A DNA stretch of 64,000 nt, from the NCBI RefSeq assembly GCF_052119705.1, contig NZ_JBGQOP010000011.1, forward strand, positions 1 to 64,000, read 5' to 3'. Position numbers and translations under genes: made by a program. Of the stretch, positions 57,858 to 64,000 are shown piece after piece. The notes below the pieces were generated by a model. That model saw only the letters and a list, made by a program, of their open reading frames with translations. It searched no databases and was not told the origin of the DNA. Source of the stretch: Oceanimonas sp052119705. GTDB taxonomy: Bacteria > Pseudomonadota > Gammaproteobacteria > Enterobacterales > Aeromonadaceae. Numbering within the stretch: the first letter of the stretch is position 1; each line of letters begins with the position of its first letter.

Positions 57858-59978
57858 CTAACTAGTTAAAAAGCCAATGGGCTTACTTTGGTCGGCGGTT
57901 TTTAGGCTGTGCTCTTGCTGCAAGCCTGCCAATAAACTGTCTGGGCTGAGCTTTTCGCCCATCACCTTATGACGGCGTGCCACTGTGGCAAAATCCCCGG
58001 GCGTTAATTGGCTGAGCTTGCACAGTAGCGGATATAAGTGCGCCACTTTTTGTTCATAAAATTGCTGATTGATGTTCAAGCCTGAGCCCAAGCTTAAGCA
58101 CTGGCTCAATCCAAGCTGGGTATTAAAATATTGCCATGCTTGCTCAGTATTAAAAAAATTAAAACGAATTTTAAAATCAAAACGGCGTAAGGCGGCGCTG
58201 TCTAAATGACTCATAAAGTTAGTGGCCATCACTAGAATACCGTTATATTGCTCCATTTGAACCAATAACTCATTGATCTGACTCACTTCCCAGCTACGTA
58301 CCGCACCGGCGCGATTAGCTAATAAGCTATCTGCCTCATCGATTAATAGCACTCCGCCACACTCGGTAGCTTCAGCAAAGGCGGCCGCTAGCTTTTGTTC
58401 GGTGCCGCCTAAATAGGCATCGAGTAAGTCGGAGGCTTTTTTGGCGACTAAAGGCTTATTTAAGCTAGCGGCTAAATGACGAGCCAAGGCCGTTTTTCCG
58501 GTGCCCGGTGGGCCGAATAAACAAATGCGCCCCATGCCGCTGCGGGCTAAGCCTTCGATCATAGGCGTTAATAGCATGTCGGTTGCGCACAGGGCTGGAT
58601 TAAATAAACAGGGCGTGACCGCCTGATTTAAGCGCTGCCAACGAAAACCTAAGGCTTGGTATAAGTTTGCTAATAACTCTTCCATGGCGGCCTCTATTTT
58701 TTCTGCTTTGCGATAACCCAATTTGCTCACTACCTTGGCGGCGCGCGCTAAATGCGCGGGCTGCAGCTGTGGCTGTTTGGCCAGTTGCGCTAACCAAGGC
58801 TGGCTGACGTTTAAAGAGCCGAGCAAGCGCTTGGCGATATTAAGCCGAGCCGTGGTGGTGAGTTCAGGCATAGCCAGCACCAAATCAAAGCGGCGAATAA
58901 AGGCGGCGTCTAATTCTGAAATATCATTGCTTAGCCAAAAAGCGGGGCGCGGGTTTTCTTCAAGCAGGCGGTTCACCCACGCCTTTTGACCTTGGCTGAT
59001 GCGCTCATTAAACACATCTTCTACTTCATCAAACAGCACTAGGCTGTGAGCGTTGGTGCGTAGCACTTGCTGACAGATCTGGTAGCGGGCAAAACGCTCG
59101 CGGCCGTTCAGTGCTTCACCCTGCAGATTGGCAAATTTCACTTCATGTAGAACGCAGCATAAGTGCGCCGCCAGCGCCCGCGTGAGCTCGGTTTTGCCGG
59201 TGCCTGGTGCGCCGTAGAGTAAGATATTCACACCGCTTTGTGGTTTTTGGTTATTACGCGCTAAATAGCGGCTGAGTTGGTCGATAAAAGGCTGCAAATG
59301 GGCGAAATCATCAAGCGTTAATACAGTTGGGTGATTGTGGCTAGAAAACGCCTGCAATAAGCTTAAAGGCCCGTCTTGTTCATAAAGCAGCACGTCTTCG
59401 AGGCCTGTCATAAGCGTCAGGCCTTGGCCGTGGTAGGCGATTTCCACTAAGCCACAGCTCAGTAAGGGGCTGCCTGCAGCCAAAGCACTGGCCACTTGGC
59501 GGCGCGGTTGTGCCAGTGCCACGGCTAATAAATTAACCAGTTGCTGAGTGCCCACCGTATGGGAATAAAATAAGCCCATGGCTTGGCTAAGGGCATTTTC
59601 TTGTTCTATTAAGACTAAAAACGCCACTATTTCTTGGCTTAGCTCGTTAAGGCCAAGGCTTGCGCCCAACTGCTGCAAGTTAGTGTTAAGCGGGGCCGGT
59701 ATCACAATGTGGCTACTCTCTAACTCGCTTAAGGCGGCCTTTAATAGGGACATTATCTGGCTAGGCGTGAGCTCATTTGCCTCCTGATCTGGGGCTAGGG
59801 TTTGTAAGAAGTCGTCTAAATCATGGCGGCGTTTGCTTAAGCCTATTTTTACGCCACCGCCTAATACCAGTAAGCGCAGCGCCCACAGCATAGGCAAGGG
59901 CGCATAGCAGGGCTCGGACGTGTTCTTAGGCAGGCTTTTCTTACGCAAAAATTCAGGAATAGGGCGGGGCGCTGACAT
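57858..59978 (-). CDS. Tandem AAA+ ATPase
   Basis: This 706-residue protein from ATG 59978 has an N-terminal helical region (about 1-245), AAA module 1 with Walker A GAPGTGKT (256-263), Walker B LVLFDE (313-318) and RRFD (362-365), then AAA module 2 with Walker A GPPGTGKT (489-496), Walker B VLLIDE (543-548) and RRFDFK (598-603). Both sites keep the catalytic Glu, so both look active. AAGGAG precedes ATG 59978; the in-frame extension to 60062 reads through repeat DNA and is rejected. No protease, nuclease or membrane domain is fused. It is paired with a downstream WYL regulator. The domain plan resembles Cdc48/ClpX-like unfoldases rather than helicases; the substrate is unknown. Confidence 0.88.
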   Translation of the reverse strand: MSAPRPIPEFLRKKSLPKNTSEPCYAPLPMLWALRLLVLGGGVKIGLSKRRHDLDDFLQTLAPDQEANELTPSQIMSLLKAALSELESSHIVIPAPLNTNLQQLGASLGLNELSQEIVAFLVLIEQENALSQAMGLFYSHTVGTQQLVNLLAVALAQPRRQVASALAAGSPLLSCGLVEIAYHGQGLTLMTGLEDVLLYEQDGPLSLLQAFSSHNHPTVLTLDDFAHLQPFIDQLSRYLARNNQKPQSGVNILLYGAPGTGKTELTRALAAHLCCVLHEVKFANLQGEALNGRERFARYQICQQVLRTNAHSLVLFDEVEDVFNERISQGQKAWVNRLLEENPRPAFWLSNDISELDAAFIRRFDLVLAMPELTTTARLNIAKRLLGSLNVSQPWLAQLAKQPQLQPAHLARAAKVVSKLGYRKAEKIEAAMEELLANLYQALGFRWQRLNQAVTPCLFNPALCATDMLLTPMIEGLARSGMGRICLFGPPGTGKTALARHLAASLNKPLVAKKASDLLDAYLGGTEQKLAAAFAEATECGGVLLIDEADSLLANRAGAVRSWEVSQINELLVQMEQYNGILVMATNFMSHLDSAALRRFDFKIRFNFFNTEQAWQYFNTQLGLSQCLSLGSGLNINQQFYEQKVAHLYPLLCKLSQLTPGDFATVARRHKVMGEKLSPDSLLAGLQQEHSLKTADQSKPIGFLTS

Positions 59979-60329
59979 AACAACTCCTTCTTGGATTGGA
60001 ACCATAAGAGTACAAGTCTTAAACGTCATTTGGTGTCGCCTGCTATGAGCGGTGAGGAGCAAGGCGTGAATAGTGAGGAGTTAAAGATTGAATAGAAGCA
60101 AGGGTCGGCTCGCGATCTGGTTAGTTTCAGTAATCTTTGCACTCGTGGTGTTGTGGCAGGGCATAGTCGGTGGCTTGGCAGCTTGAGCAATCCATTCGGC
60201 TCAAATCATTATGGTCATGATTGCCATCACACGATAAGTGCTATGCATAGCCCGAAATGTTATTTATGGGCATATGGAATCGATTATATATTCCATAAAT
60301 GAATAAGTGTCGGAGTTTAAAATAGCATT
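59979..60329. other. Divergent 351-bp region between the AAA+ and cysB-like genes
   Basis: This region contains GGTGAGGAGCAAGGCGTGAA with AGTGAGGAG after it (60054-60082, G/A-rich family), a 6-bp-arm inverted repeat AATCAT...ATGATT (60204-60222), and the larger palindrome near the cysB-like start (separate entry). It holds both promoters; no gene is seen. Confidence 0.6.
60273..60297. promoter_or_regulatory. Inverted repeat upstream of the cysB-like gene
   Basis: TATGGAAT and ATTCCATA are perfect 8-bp arms separated by 9 bp, 33 bp before the start codon. The position suits an autoregulatory LysR-type operator overlapping the promoter. It is a candidate CysB-type site, not proven. Confidence 0.55.
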
Positions 60330-61262
60330 ATGAATTTACAGCAGTTAAGAATAGTGCGCGAAACGGCGCGTCGGCAATTTAATCTCACTGCCGTGTCTGC
60401 TGCCTTGTTTACGTCTCAGTCTGGGGTCAGTAAACACCTGCGTGACTTAGAAGAAGAGCTGGGCGTGACCTTGTTTGAGCGGCGCGGCAAACGCTTGTTG
60501 GGGCTCACCGAAGCCGGTGAAATTGTGCTGGGCTCGGTGGAGCGCATCATGGCGGAGCTGGATAATATGCGCCACGCCGCCGATCAATTTGTGCACAGCG
60601 ACAGCGGTAGCCTGCGTATCGCCACCACCCATACTCAGGCCCGTTATCGCCTACCTGCCTTGTTAAAGCAATTTCAGCAGAGCTTCCCTAAGGTGAAGTT
60701 GGTGTTGCACCAGTGTGGGCCCGATGAAATTGTGGAGCTATTAAAGGCCGGTGAAGTGGACGTGGGTATCGCCACCGAAGGCTTGTTGGCCAATAGCCGC
60801 CATTTTGCCTGCTTCCCTTATTACGATTGGCATCACAGCGTGGTGGTGCCCGATACCCATCCGCTTTGCCAATTAACCTCGCTGACCTTAGCCGACATTG
60901 CCGCCTATCCGGTGATCACCTATCACGAAGGCTATACCGGGCGAAACAATATCGATGAGGCTTTCCGCCAAGCGGACATTGAGCTGGAGATCGCCATGTC
61001 GGCGCTGGATGCGGACGTGATCAAAACCTACGTCGACTTAGAATTAGGGATTGGCATCTTAGCCTCCATGGCCTTTGATGAGCGTCGCGATGTGGGCTTA
61101 ACGCTGCTCGATGGCGGGCATTTGTTTCCTAATAACACCACCTATTTGGGTGTGCGCCGCGGTGCCTATTTGCGCAGCTATGTGTATGATTTTTTGAGCT
61201 TATGCAGTCATGGCTTAAAGCGAGAAAGTATTGATGAAGCCATTTTCGGTGTGGTTGAATAA
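60330..61262 (+). CDS. cysB: LysR-family sulfur regulator CysB-like
   Basis: The 310-residue LysR-type protein has the N-terminal helix-turn-helix (NLTAVSAALFTSQSGVSKHL), the CysB/Cbl-type effector domain with THTQARYRLP and EGYTGRNNID, and no unusual insertions. CysB activates cysteine-synthesis genes in response to N-acetylserine. E. coli CysB is 324 residues, so this is slightly short; Cbl is the alternative. It sits beside sbp and a cysT remnant, both normal CysB targets, which favours a sulfur role. A perfect inverted repeat precedes the start. Confidence 0.9.
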   Translation: MNLQQLRIVRETARRQFNLTAVSAALFTSQSGVSKHLRDLEEELGVTLFERRGKRLLGLTEAGEIVLGSVERIMAELDNMRHAADQFVHSDSGSLRIATTHTQARYRLPALLKQFQQSFPKVKLVLHQCGPDEIVELLKAGEVDVGIATEGLLANSRHFACFPYYDWHHSVVVPDTHPLCQLTSLTLADIAAYPVITYHEGYTGRNNIDEAFRQADIELEIAMSALDADVIKTYVDLELGIGILASMAFDERRDVGLTLLDGGHLFPNNTTYLGVRRGAYLRSYVYDFLSLCSHGLKRESIDEAIFGVVE

Positions 61263-61285
61263 AGTACCAAGACGTTAACAAACTC

Positions 61286-61309
61286 AAAGGAGGCCTCGGC
61301 CTCCTTTTT
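61286..61309 (+). terminator. Terminator after the cysB-like gene
   Basis: AAAGGAGGCC, a TC loop and GGCCTCCTTTTT form a strong stem with T-run. It begins where the cysT remnant ends on the other strand. Confidence 0.93.
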
Positions 61310-61317
61310 ATATTGCG

Positions 61318-61518
61318 GCTGAAAACGATAACTTGTTAAGAGGCCACTACTTGCGGATGGCTGACGGCGTTCCAACATTCATCCCCACTCATCAGGCTGG
61401 TGTAGAGCAACAGGCTGCCGATGGAGATCAGCAAGATAAAGGTCAAATACAGCAACGAACATCCCAGCGTTAAACCAAAACCGGGTATGACGCACGCACG
61501 ACGAGAGGCATGAGATAT
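61318..61518 (-). pseudogene. cysT: Truncated sulfate permease gene cysT (remnant)
   Basis: The minus-strand translation SRRACVIPGFGLTLGCSLLY ... NAVSHPQVVAS corresponds to the first 60 or so residues of the sulfate ABC permease CysT (E. coli SRRVLPGFTLSLGTSLL ... ITNPQVVAA, from memory). The expected start codon is ATA (61516-61518) preceded by a CGGAG ribosome-site-like sequence 6 bp upstream, suggesting a lost ATG. A TAA (61336-61338) falls where family members have a Tyr codon, and CysT-like codons (QVIVFS) continue to 61318. The rest of the gene, and cysW/cysA, are absent. A TTG-initiated 69-codon ORF (61336-61545) overlaps it; I interpret this as a decayed gene, not a small membrane protein. 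Confidence 0.8.
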
Positions 61519-61534
61519 GGAGGCGCTCCGATGA

Positions 61535-61557
61535 AAGAGGCCCAATATGGGCCTCTT
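61535..61557 (-). terminator. Hairpin after sbp (minus strand)
   Basis: AAGAGGCCC and GGGCCTCTT form a perfect 9-bp stem around ATATT, between the sbp stop and the cysT remnant. The T-run is short (TTTC), so it may originally have been an intercistronic stabilising hairpin of an sbp-cysTWA operon. Confidence 0.75.
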
Positions 61558-61608
61558 GTTGTAGGGATTAAGTATTGTGGAAGTTAAGCGTTGTAGTCAA
61601 AGTCGTGC

Positions 61609-62634
61609 TTAACGGTTAGCGAAGCTGGCGAGGATAGTGTCGAACTTGCCGCCATCACTGAAGTGCACTTTTTGGGCCTTATCCCAGCCACCGAAGATCT
61701 CATCGACTTTGAACAGCTTTAATTCGGGAAACTGCTTGGCAAATTCTTGGCCAATGGCGGCGTTAGACGGGCGATAGTAGTGACGACCGGCTAAGCGCTG
61801 CGCATCATCGGAGTACAAGCCTTGCAGGTAAGCCTCGGCCACCACATCCGTGCCTTTACGCTTCACGTTGGCATCCACTACCGCCACTGGGGGCTCCGCT
61901 AATATGCTGATGGAGGGCACCACTATTTCAAATTGTCCCTTGCCCAGTTTTTCGACCGCTAAGAAGGCTTCATTTTCCCAAGCGATAAACACATCGCCTA
62001 AGCCGCGCTGCACGAAGGTATTAGTAGAGGCTCGGGCGCCGGCGTCGAGCACAGGCACGTTTTTAAACAACTTTTCCACGAACTCGTAAGCGGCTTGCTC
62101 GCTACCATATTTGTCTAGCGCATAGCCCCAGGCGGCTAAGTAGTTCCAACGGGCGCCGCCGGAAGTTTTCGGGTTAGGGGTGATCACAGACACATCTTCA
62201 CGAACTAAGTCGTCCCAATCTTTGATTTGTTTTGGGTTTCCTTTGCGTACCAACAACACTATGGTCGAGGTGTAAGGCGAGCTGTTATTACCCAGCTTCG
62301 ACTGCCAATCTGCCGGAATTAAGTCGGCTTTTTCGCGCAGTGCATTCACGTCATAGGCCAGTGCCAAGGTGACTACGTCTGCTTTTAGGCCATCGATTAC
62401 CGCACGGGCTTGCGAGCCTGAGCCGCCGTGGGATTGACGAATGGTGACGGTTTGGTCGTGCTCGGCTTGCCACTTATCGCTAAACCACTGGTTATATTCA
62501 CGATACAGCTCACGAGTAGGGTCGTAAGAGACGTTGAGTAAGGTAATGGCCTCTGCCGCTAAGCCGTTAAAGGCGGTGACAGACAATAAGCCAGCTAGGG
62601 TTAGTTTTTTAAGATTGCGCGTTAATGTAGACAT
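61609..62634 (-). CDS. sbp: Sulfate-binding periplasmic protein
   Basis: Sbp captures sulfate for a CysTWA-type ABC importer. The 341-residue protein has a signal peptide (about 1-26, ending FNGLAA), then LLNVSYDPTRELY, IRQSHGGSGSQARAVIDGL and NPKTSGGARWNYLAAWGYAL, the sulfate/thiosulfate-binding family signatures. AGGAGC precedes ATG. In relatives it heads sbp-cysTWA; here only a decayed cysT follows, so the matching permease must be encoded elsewhere or this system may no longer transport. Confidence 0.95.
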   Translation of the reverse strand: MSTLTRNLKKLTLAGLLSVTAFNGLAAEAITLLNVSYDPTRELYREYNQWFSDKWQAEHDQTVTIRQSHGGSGSQARAVIDGLKADVVTLALAYDVNALREKADLIPADWQSKLGNNSSPYTSTIVLLVRKGNPKQIKDWDDLVREDVSVITPNPKTSGGARWNYLAAWGYALDKYGSEQAAYEFVEKLFKNVPVLDAGARASTNTFVQRGLGDVFIAWENEAFLAVEKLGKGQFEIVVPSISILAEPPVAVVDANVKRKGTDVVAEAYLQGLYSDDAQRLAGRHYYRPSNAAIGQEFAKQFPELKLFKVDEIFGGWDKAQKVHFSDGGKFDTILASFANR

Positions 62635-62895
62635 GATTAGCTCCTGCTGAGTATGGAAATACGTGAGTTAGATTTATTTAAGGAGGCGGTTTTACTGCGT
62701 ACCTCGGTCTGAAATCCATACTAGGGCAGGGCTTAATCTTAAAAAACGATATAAAAAATAGATTCTTATCTTTAAAATGAATAAGCACTTAATGGTATAA
62801 GTTAAGCCTTATTACTGTCGTATTTAGCCGGCACGTTGGCCTGATGGCTAAGCCTTGGCATAATAAAGTCGATAGCCGCTATTGAGGAGAGGATC

Positions 62896-63390
62896 TTGAA
62901 TCAGACCGAATTGACACTGCCACTCGCCCAACAACTGGGGGAGCGTTTATTAAGACAAGGCCTGACCATCACCACGGCTGAGTCCTGTACCGGTGGCGGT
63001 ATTGCTTGTAGTATCACAGACATAGCTGGCAGTTCGGCCTGGTTTGAGCGCGGTTTCGTTACCTATTCTAACGCCGCCAAAACCGAGATGTTGGGTGTGG
63101 ACGCCAGTGTGATAGCCAGCCAAGGAGCTGTGAGTGAAGCGGTAGTGATCGCCATGGCCAAAGGCGCTTGTGCACAAAATGGTGATGACTTAGGCGTGGC
63201 GGTAAGTGGTGTAGCGGGCCCAGACGGCGGCAGCCCAGAAAAACCGGTGGGCACCGTATGGTTGGCCTGTTATCTGGCGAAAGAAGATAAAGTCCACACT
63301 CGCTTATTGCAGCTGAAAGGTGATCGCCACGCGGTGCGCCAGCAAACCATAGTGGCGGCCTTAACCGATTGCTTAGCGTTACTAAGTTAA
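62896..63390 (+). CDS. pncC: Nicotinamide-nucleotide amidohydrolase PncC (CinA C-terminal domain family)
   Basis: PncC deamidates NMN to nicotinic acid mononucleotide in pyridine-nucleotide recycling. The 164-residue protein has TTAESCTGGGIACSITDIAG with the catalytic Ser region and the later VSGVAGPDGGSPEKPVGTVW. TTG start with a strong GAGGAGAGGA site. It is directly upstream of recA, as in many gammaproteobacteria (pncC/ygaD-recA). Its last four codons and stop are tandemly duplicated in the DNA just after the gene. Confidence 0.95.
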   Translation: MNQTELTLPLAQQLGERLLRQGLTITTAESCTGGGIACSITDIAGSSAWFERGFVTYSNAAKTEMLGVDASVIASQGAVSEAVVIAMAKGACAQNGDDLGVAVSGVAGPDGGSPEKPVGTVWLACYLAKEDKVHTRLLQLKGDRHAVRQQTIVAALTDCLALLS

Positions 63391-63405
63391 GCGTTACTAA
63401 GTTAA
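63376..63405. repeat. 15-bp tandem duplication covering the pncC stop
   Basis: GCGTTACTAAGTTAA occurs twice in direct succession, 63376-63390 (the last four codons ALLS plus TAA) and 63391-63405. Confidence 0.95.
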
Positions 63406-63458
63406 GCTGTGCAGCCATAGGCGAACGGCCTAGGTGCTAAGCTGCATCAATAACAGAG

Positions 63459-63486
63459 CGACCTTATCTAAACTTAAGGTCGTTTA
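63459..63486 (+). terminator. Weak terminator between pncC and recA
   Basis: CGACCTTA and TAAGGTCG form an 8-bp stem around an 8-nt loop followed by TTTAG. The T-run is short. Confidence 0.55.
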
Positions 63487-63514
63487 GCAATCAGCTTTAG
63501 ATAAATATACAGGC

Positions 63515-63542
63515 TTGATACTGTACGAATAACCAGTATACT
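63515..63542 (+). promoter_or_regulatory. recA promoter with LexA (SOS) box
   Basis: TTGATA (63515-63520) and TATACT (63537-63542) form a -35/-10 pair with 16-bp spacing. The spacer is CTGTACGAATAACCAG (63521-63536), a CTG-N10-CAG LexA site, flanked by TA on both sides, so LexA would occlude the promoter. Confidence 0.93.
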
Positions 63543-63586
63543 CGACCTATAAATTTTAGACGCATTAGTTAATCCGCGGAGCACTC

Positions 63587-64000
63587 ATGGATCCAAACAA
63601 AGAAAAAGCCCTAGCCGCCGCCCTTGGCCAAATTGAAAAGCAATTTGGTAAAGGCTCCATCATGCGCTTAGGTGACAACAAAGCCTTGAACATAGATGCC
63701 GTTTCTACGGGCTCTTTGTCACTGGATATAGCGCTGGGTATTGGTGGCTTGCCTATGGGGCGTGTGGTTGAAATTTACGGACCAGAATCCTCCGGTAAAA
63801 CCACGCTGACGTTGCAAGTGATTGCCGAAGCACAGCGTGAAGGTAAAGTGTGTGCCTTCGTGGATGCTGAGCATGCGCTAGACCCTCTTTATGCCGCCAA
63901 GCTTGGCGTTAACGTCGATGATTTGCTGATTTCTCAGCCCGATACCGGCGAGCAAGCACTGGAAATTTGTGACATGTTAGTGCGCTCAGGCGCCGTAGAC
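63587..64000 (+). CDS. recA: Recombinase RecA, 5' part (cut by the window edge)
   Basis: RecA is the recombination and SOS-inducing protein. The 138 codons present start MDPNKEKALAAALGQIEKQF and contain Walker A GPESSGKTT and FVDAEHALDP, all typical of gammaproteobacterial RecA. The gene continues beyond the right edge. It has its own SOS-regulated promoter. Confidence 0.98.
   Translation, partial: MDPNKEKALAAALGQIEKQFGKGSIMRLGDNKALNIDAVSTGSLSLDIALGIGGLPMGRVVEIYGPESSGKTTLTLQVIAEAQREGKVCAFVDAEHALDPLYAAKLGVNVDDLLISQPDTGEQALEICDMLVRSGAVD

Noticed and set aside
59979..60062. 28-residue extension of the AAA+ ATPase
   Set aside because: It reads through repeat-like DNA, while ATG 59978 has a strong AAGGAG ribosome site.
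61336..61545. 69-codon minus-strand ORF as a small membrane protein
   Set aside because: It begins at TTG inside a terminator-like hairpin and its sequence is the N-terminus of CysT; treated as a pseudogene instead.

Overview
The window is a contiguous chromosomal segment of a gammaproteobacterium. The gene content and order (pilABCD-coaE, ampD/nadC, pdhR-aceEF-lpdA, acnB...yacL, pyrG-eno-ftsB-ispD-ispF-truD-surE-pcm-nlpD-rpoS, mutS, pncC-recA) are those of Aeromonadales/Vibrionales-type genomes. My best guess is a marine Aeromonadales genus such as Oceanisphaera, Oceanimonas or Zobellella; that is inference from gene order and general sequence character, not from a search. No rRNA, tRNA, CRISPR array, prophage or intact insertion sequence was seen.

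Layout. 1-5.8 kb: heptamer tandem array, then on the minus strand coaE, the type IV pilus genes pilD, pilC, pilB, pilA, and ampD. 5.9-7.4 kb: a membrane-anchored retropepsin-like protease and nadC. 7.4-19.8 kb: a carbon-entry block with pdhR, aceE, aceF and lpdA behind a perfect PdhR operator, an HBM-type chemoreceptor, and acnB. 20.2-25 kb: a Fur/FNR-type promoter, a Fiu-like siderophore receptor, piuC, and an NCS2 purine permease. 25.4-28 kb: yacL, arfB, and glnK-amtB behind a sigma-54 promoter with an NtrC site. 28.2-33 kb: a ferric-iron ABC transporter (fbpABC) and a DyP peroxidase. 33.1-36.8 kb: argR divergent from an arginine ABC transporter (artPIQM) with an ARG box between. 37-42.8 kb: mdh, a CstA-family transporter, tenA and pyrG. 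42.9-51.1 kb: eno, ftsB, ispD, ispF, truD, surE, pcm, yqaA, nlpD and rpoS. 51.3-54 kb: mutS. 54.6-62.6 kb: an accessory interval between mutS and pncC-recA holding a secreted protein of unknown function, a HEPN-domain gene with a frameshifted 5' end, a WYL regulator, a tandem AAA+ ATPase, a CysB-like regulator, a broken cysT remnant and sbp. 62.9-64 kb: pncC and the 5' part of recA with its LexA box.

The genes group into aerobic carbon metabolism (PDH, AcnB, Mdh, Eno, CstA), nutrient uptake under Fur, NtrC, ArgR and CysB-type control, and stress or genome maintenance (RpoS, MutS, RecA, Pcm, SurE).

The least expected feature is the intergenic DNA. At least six families of short non-coding repeats sit between genes and touch or overlap stop codons. 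One is a compact two-hairpin unit, present four times, whose stems differ in sequence but stay base-paired. The accessory interval between mutS and recA also holds a sulfate-permease pseudogene and the HEPN/WYL/AAA+ genes.
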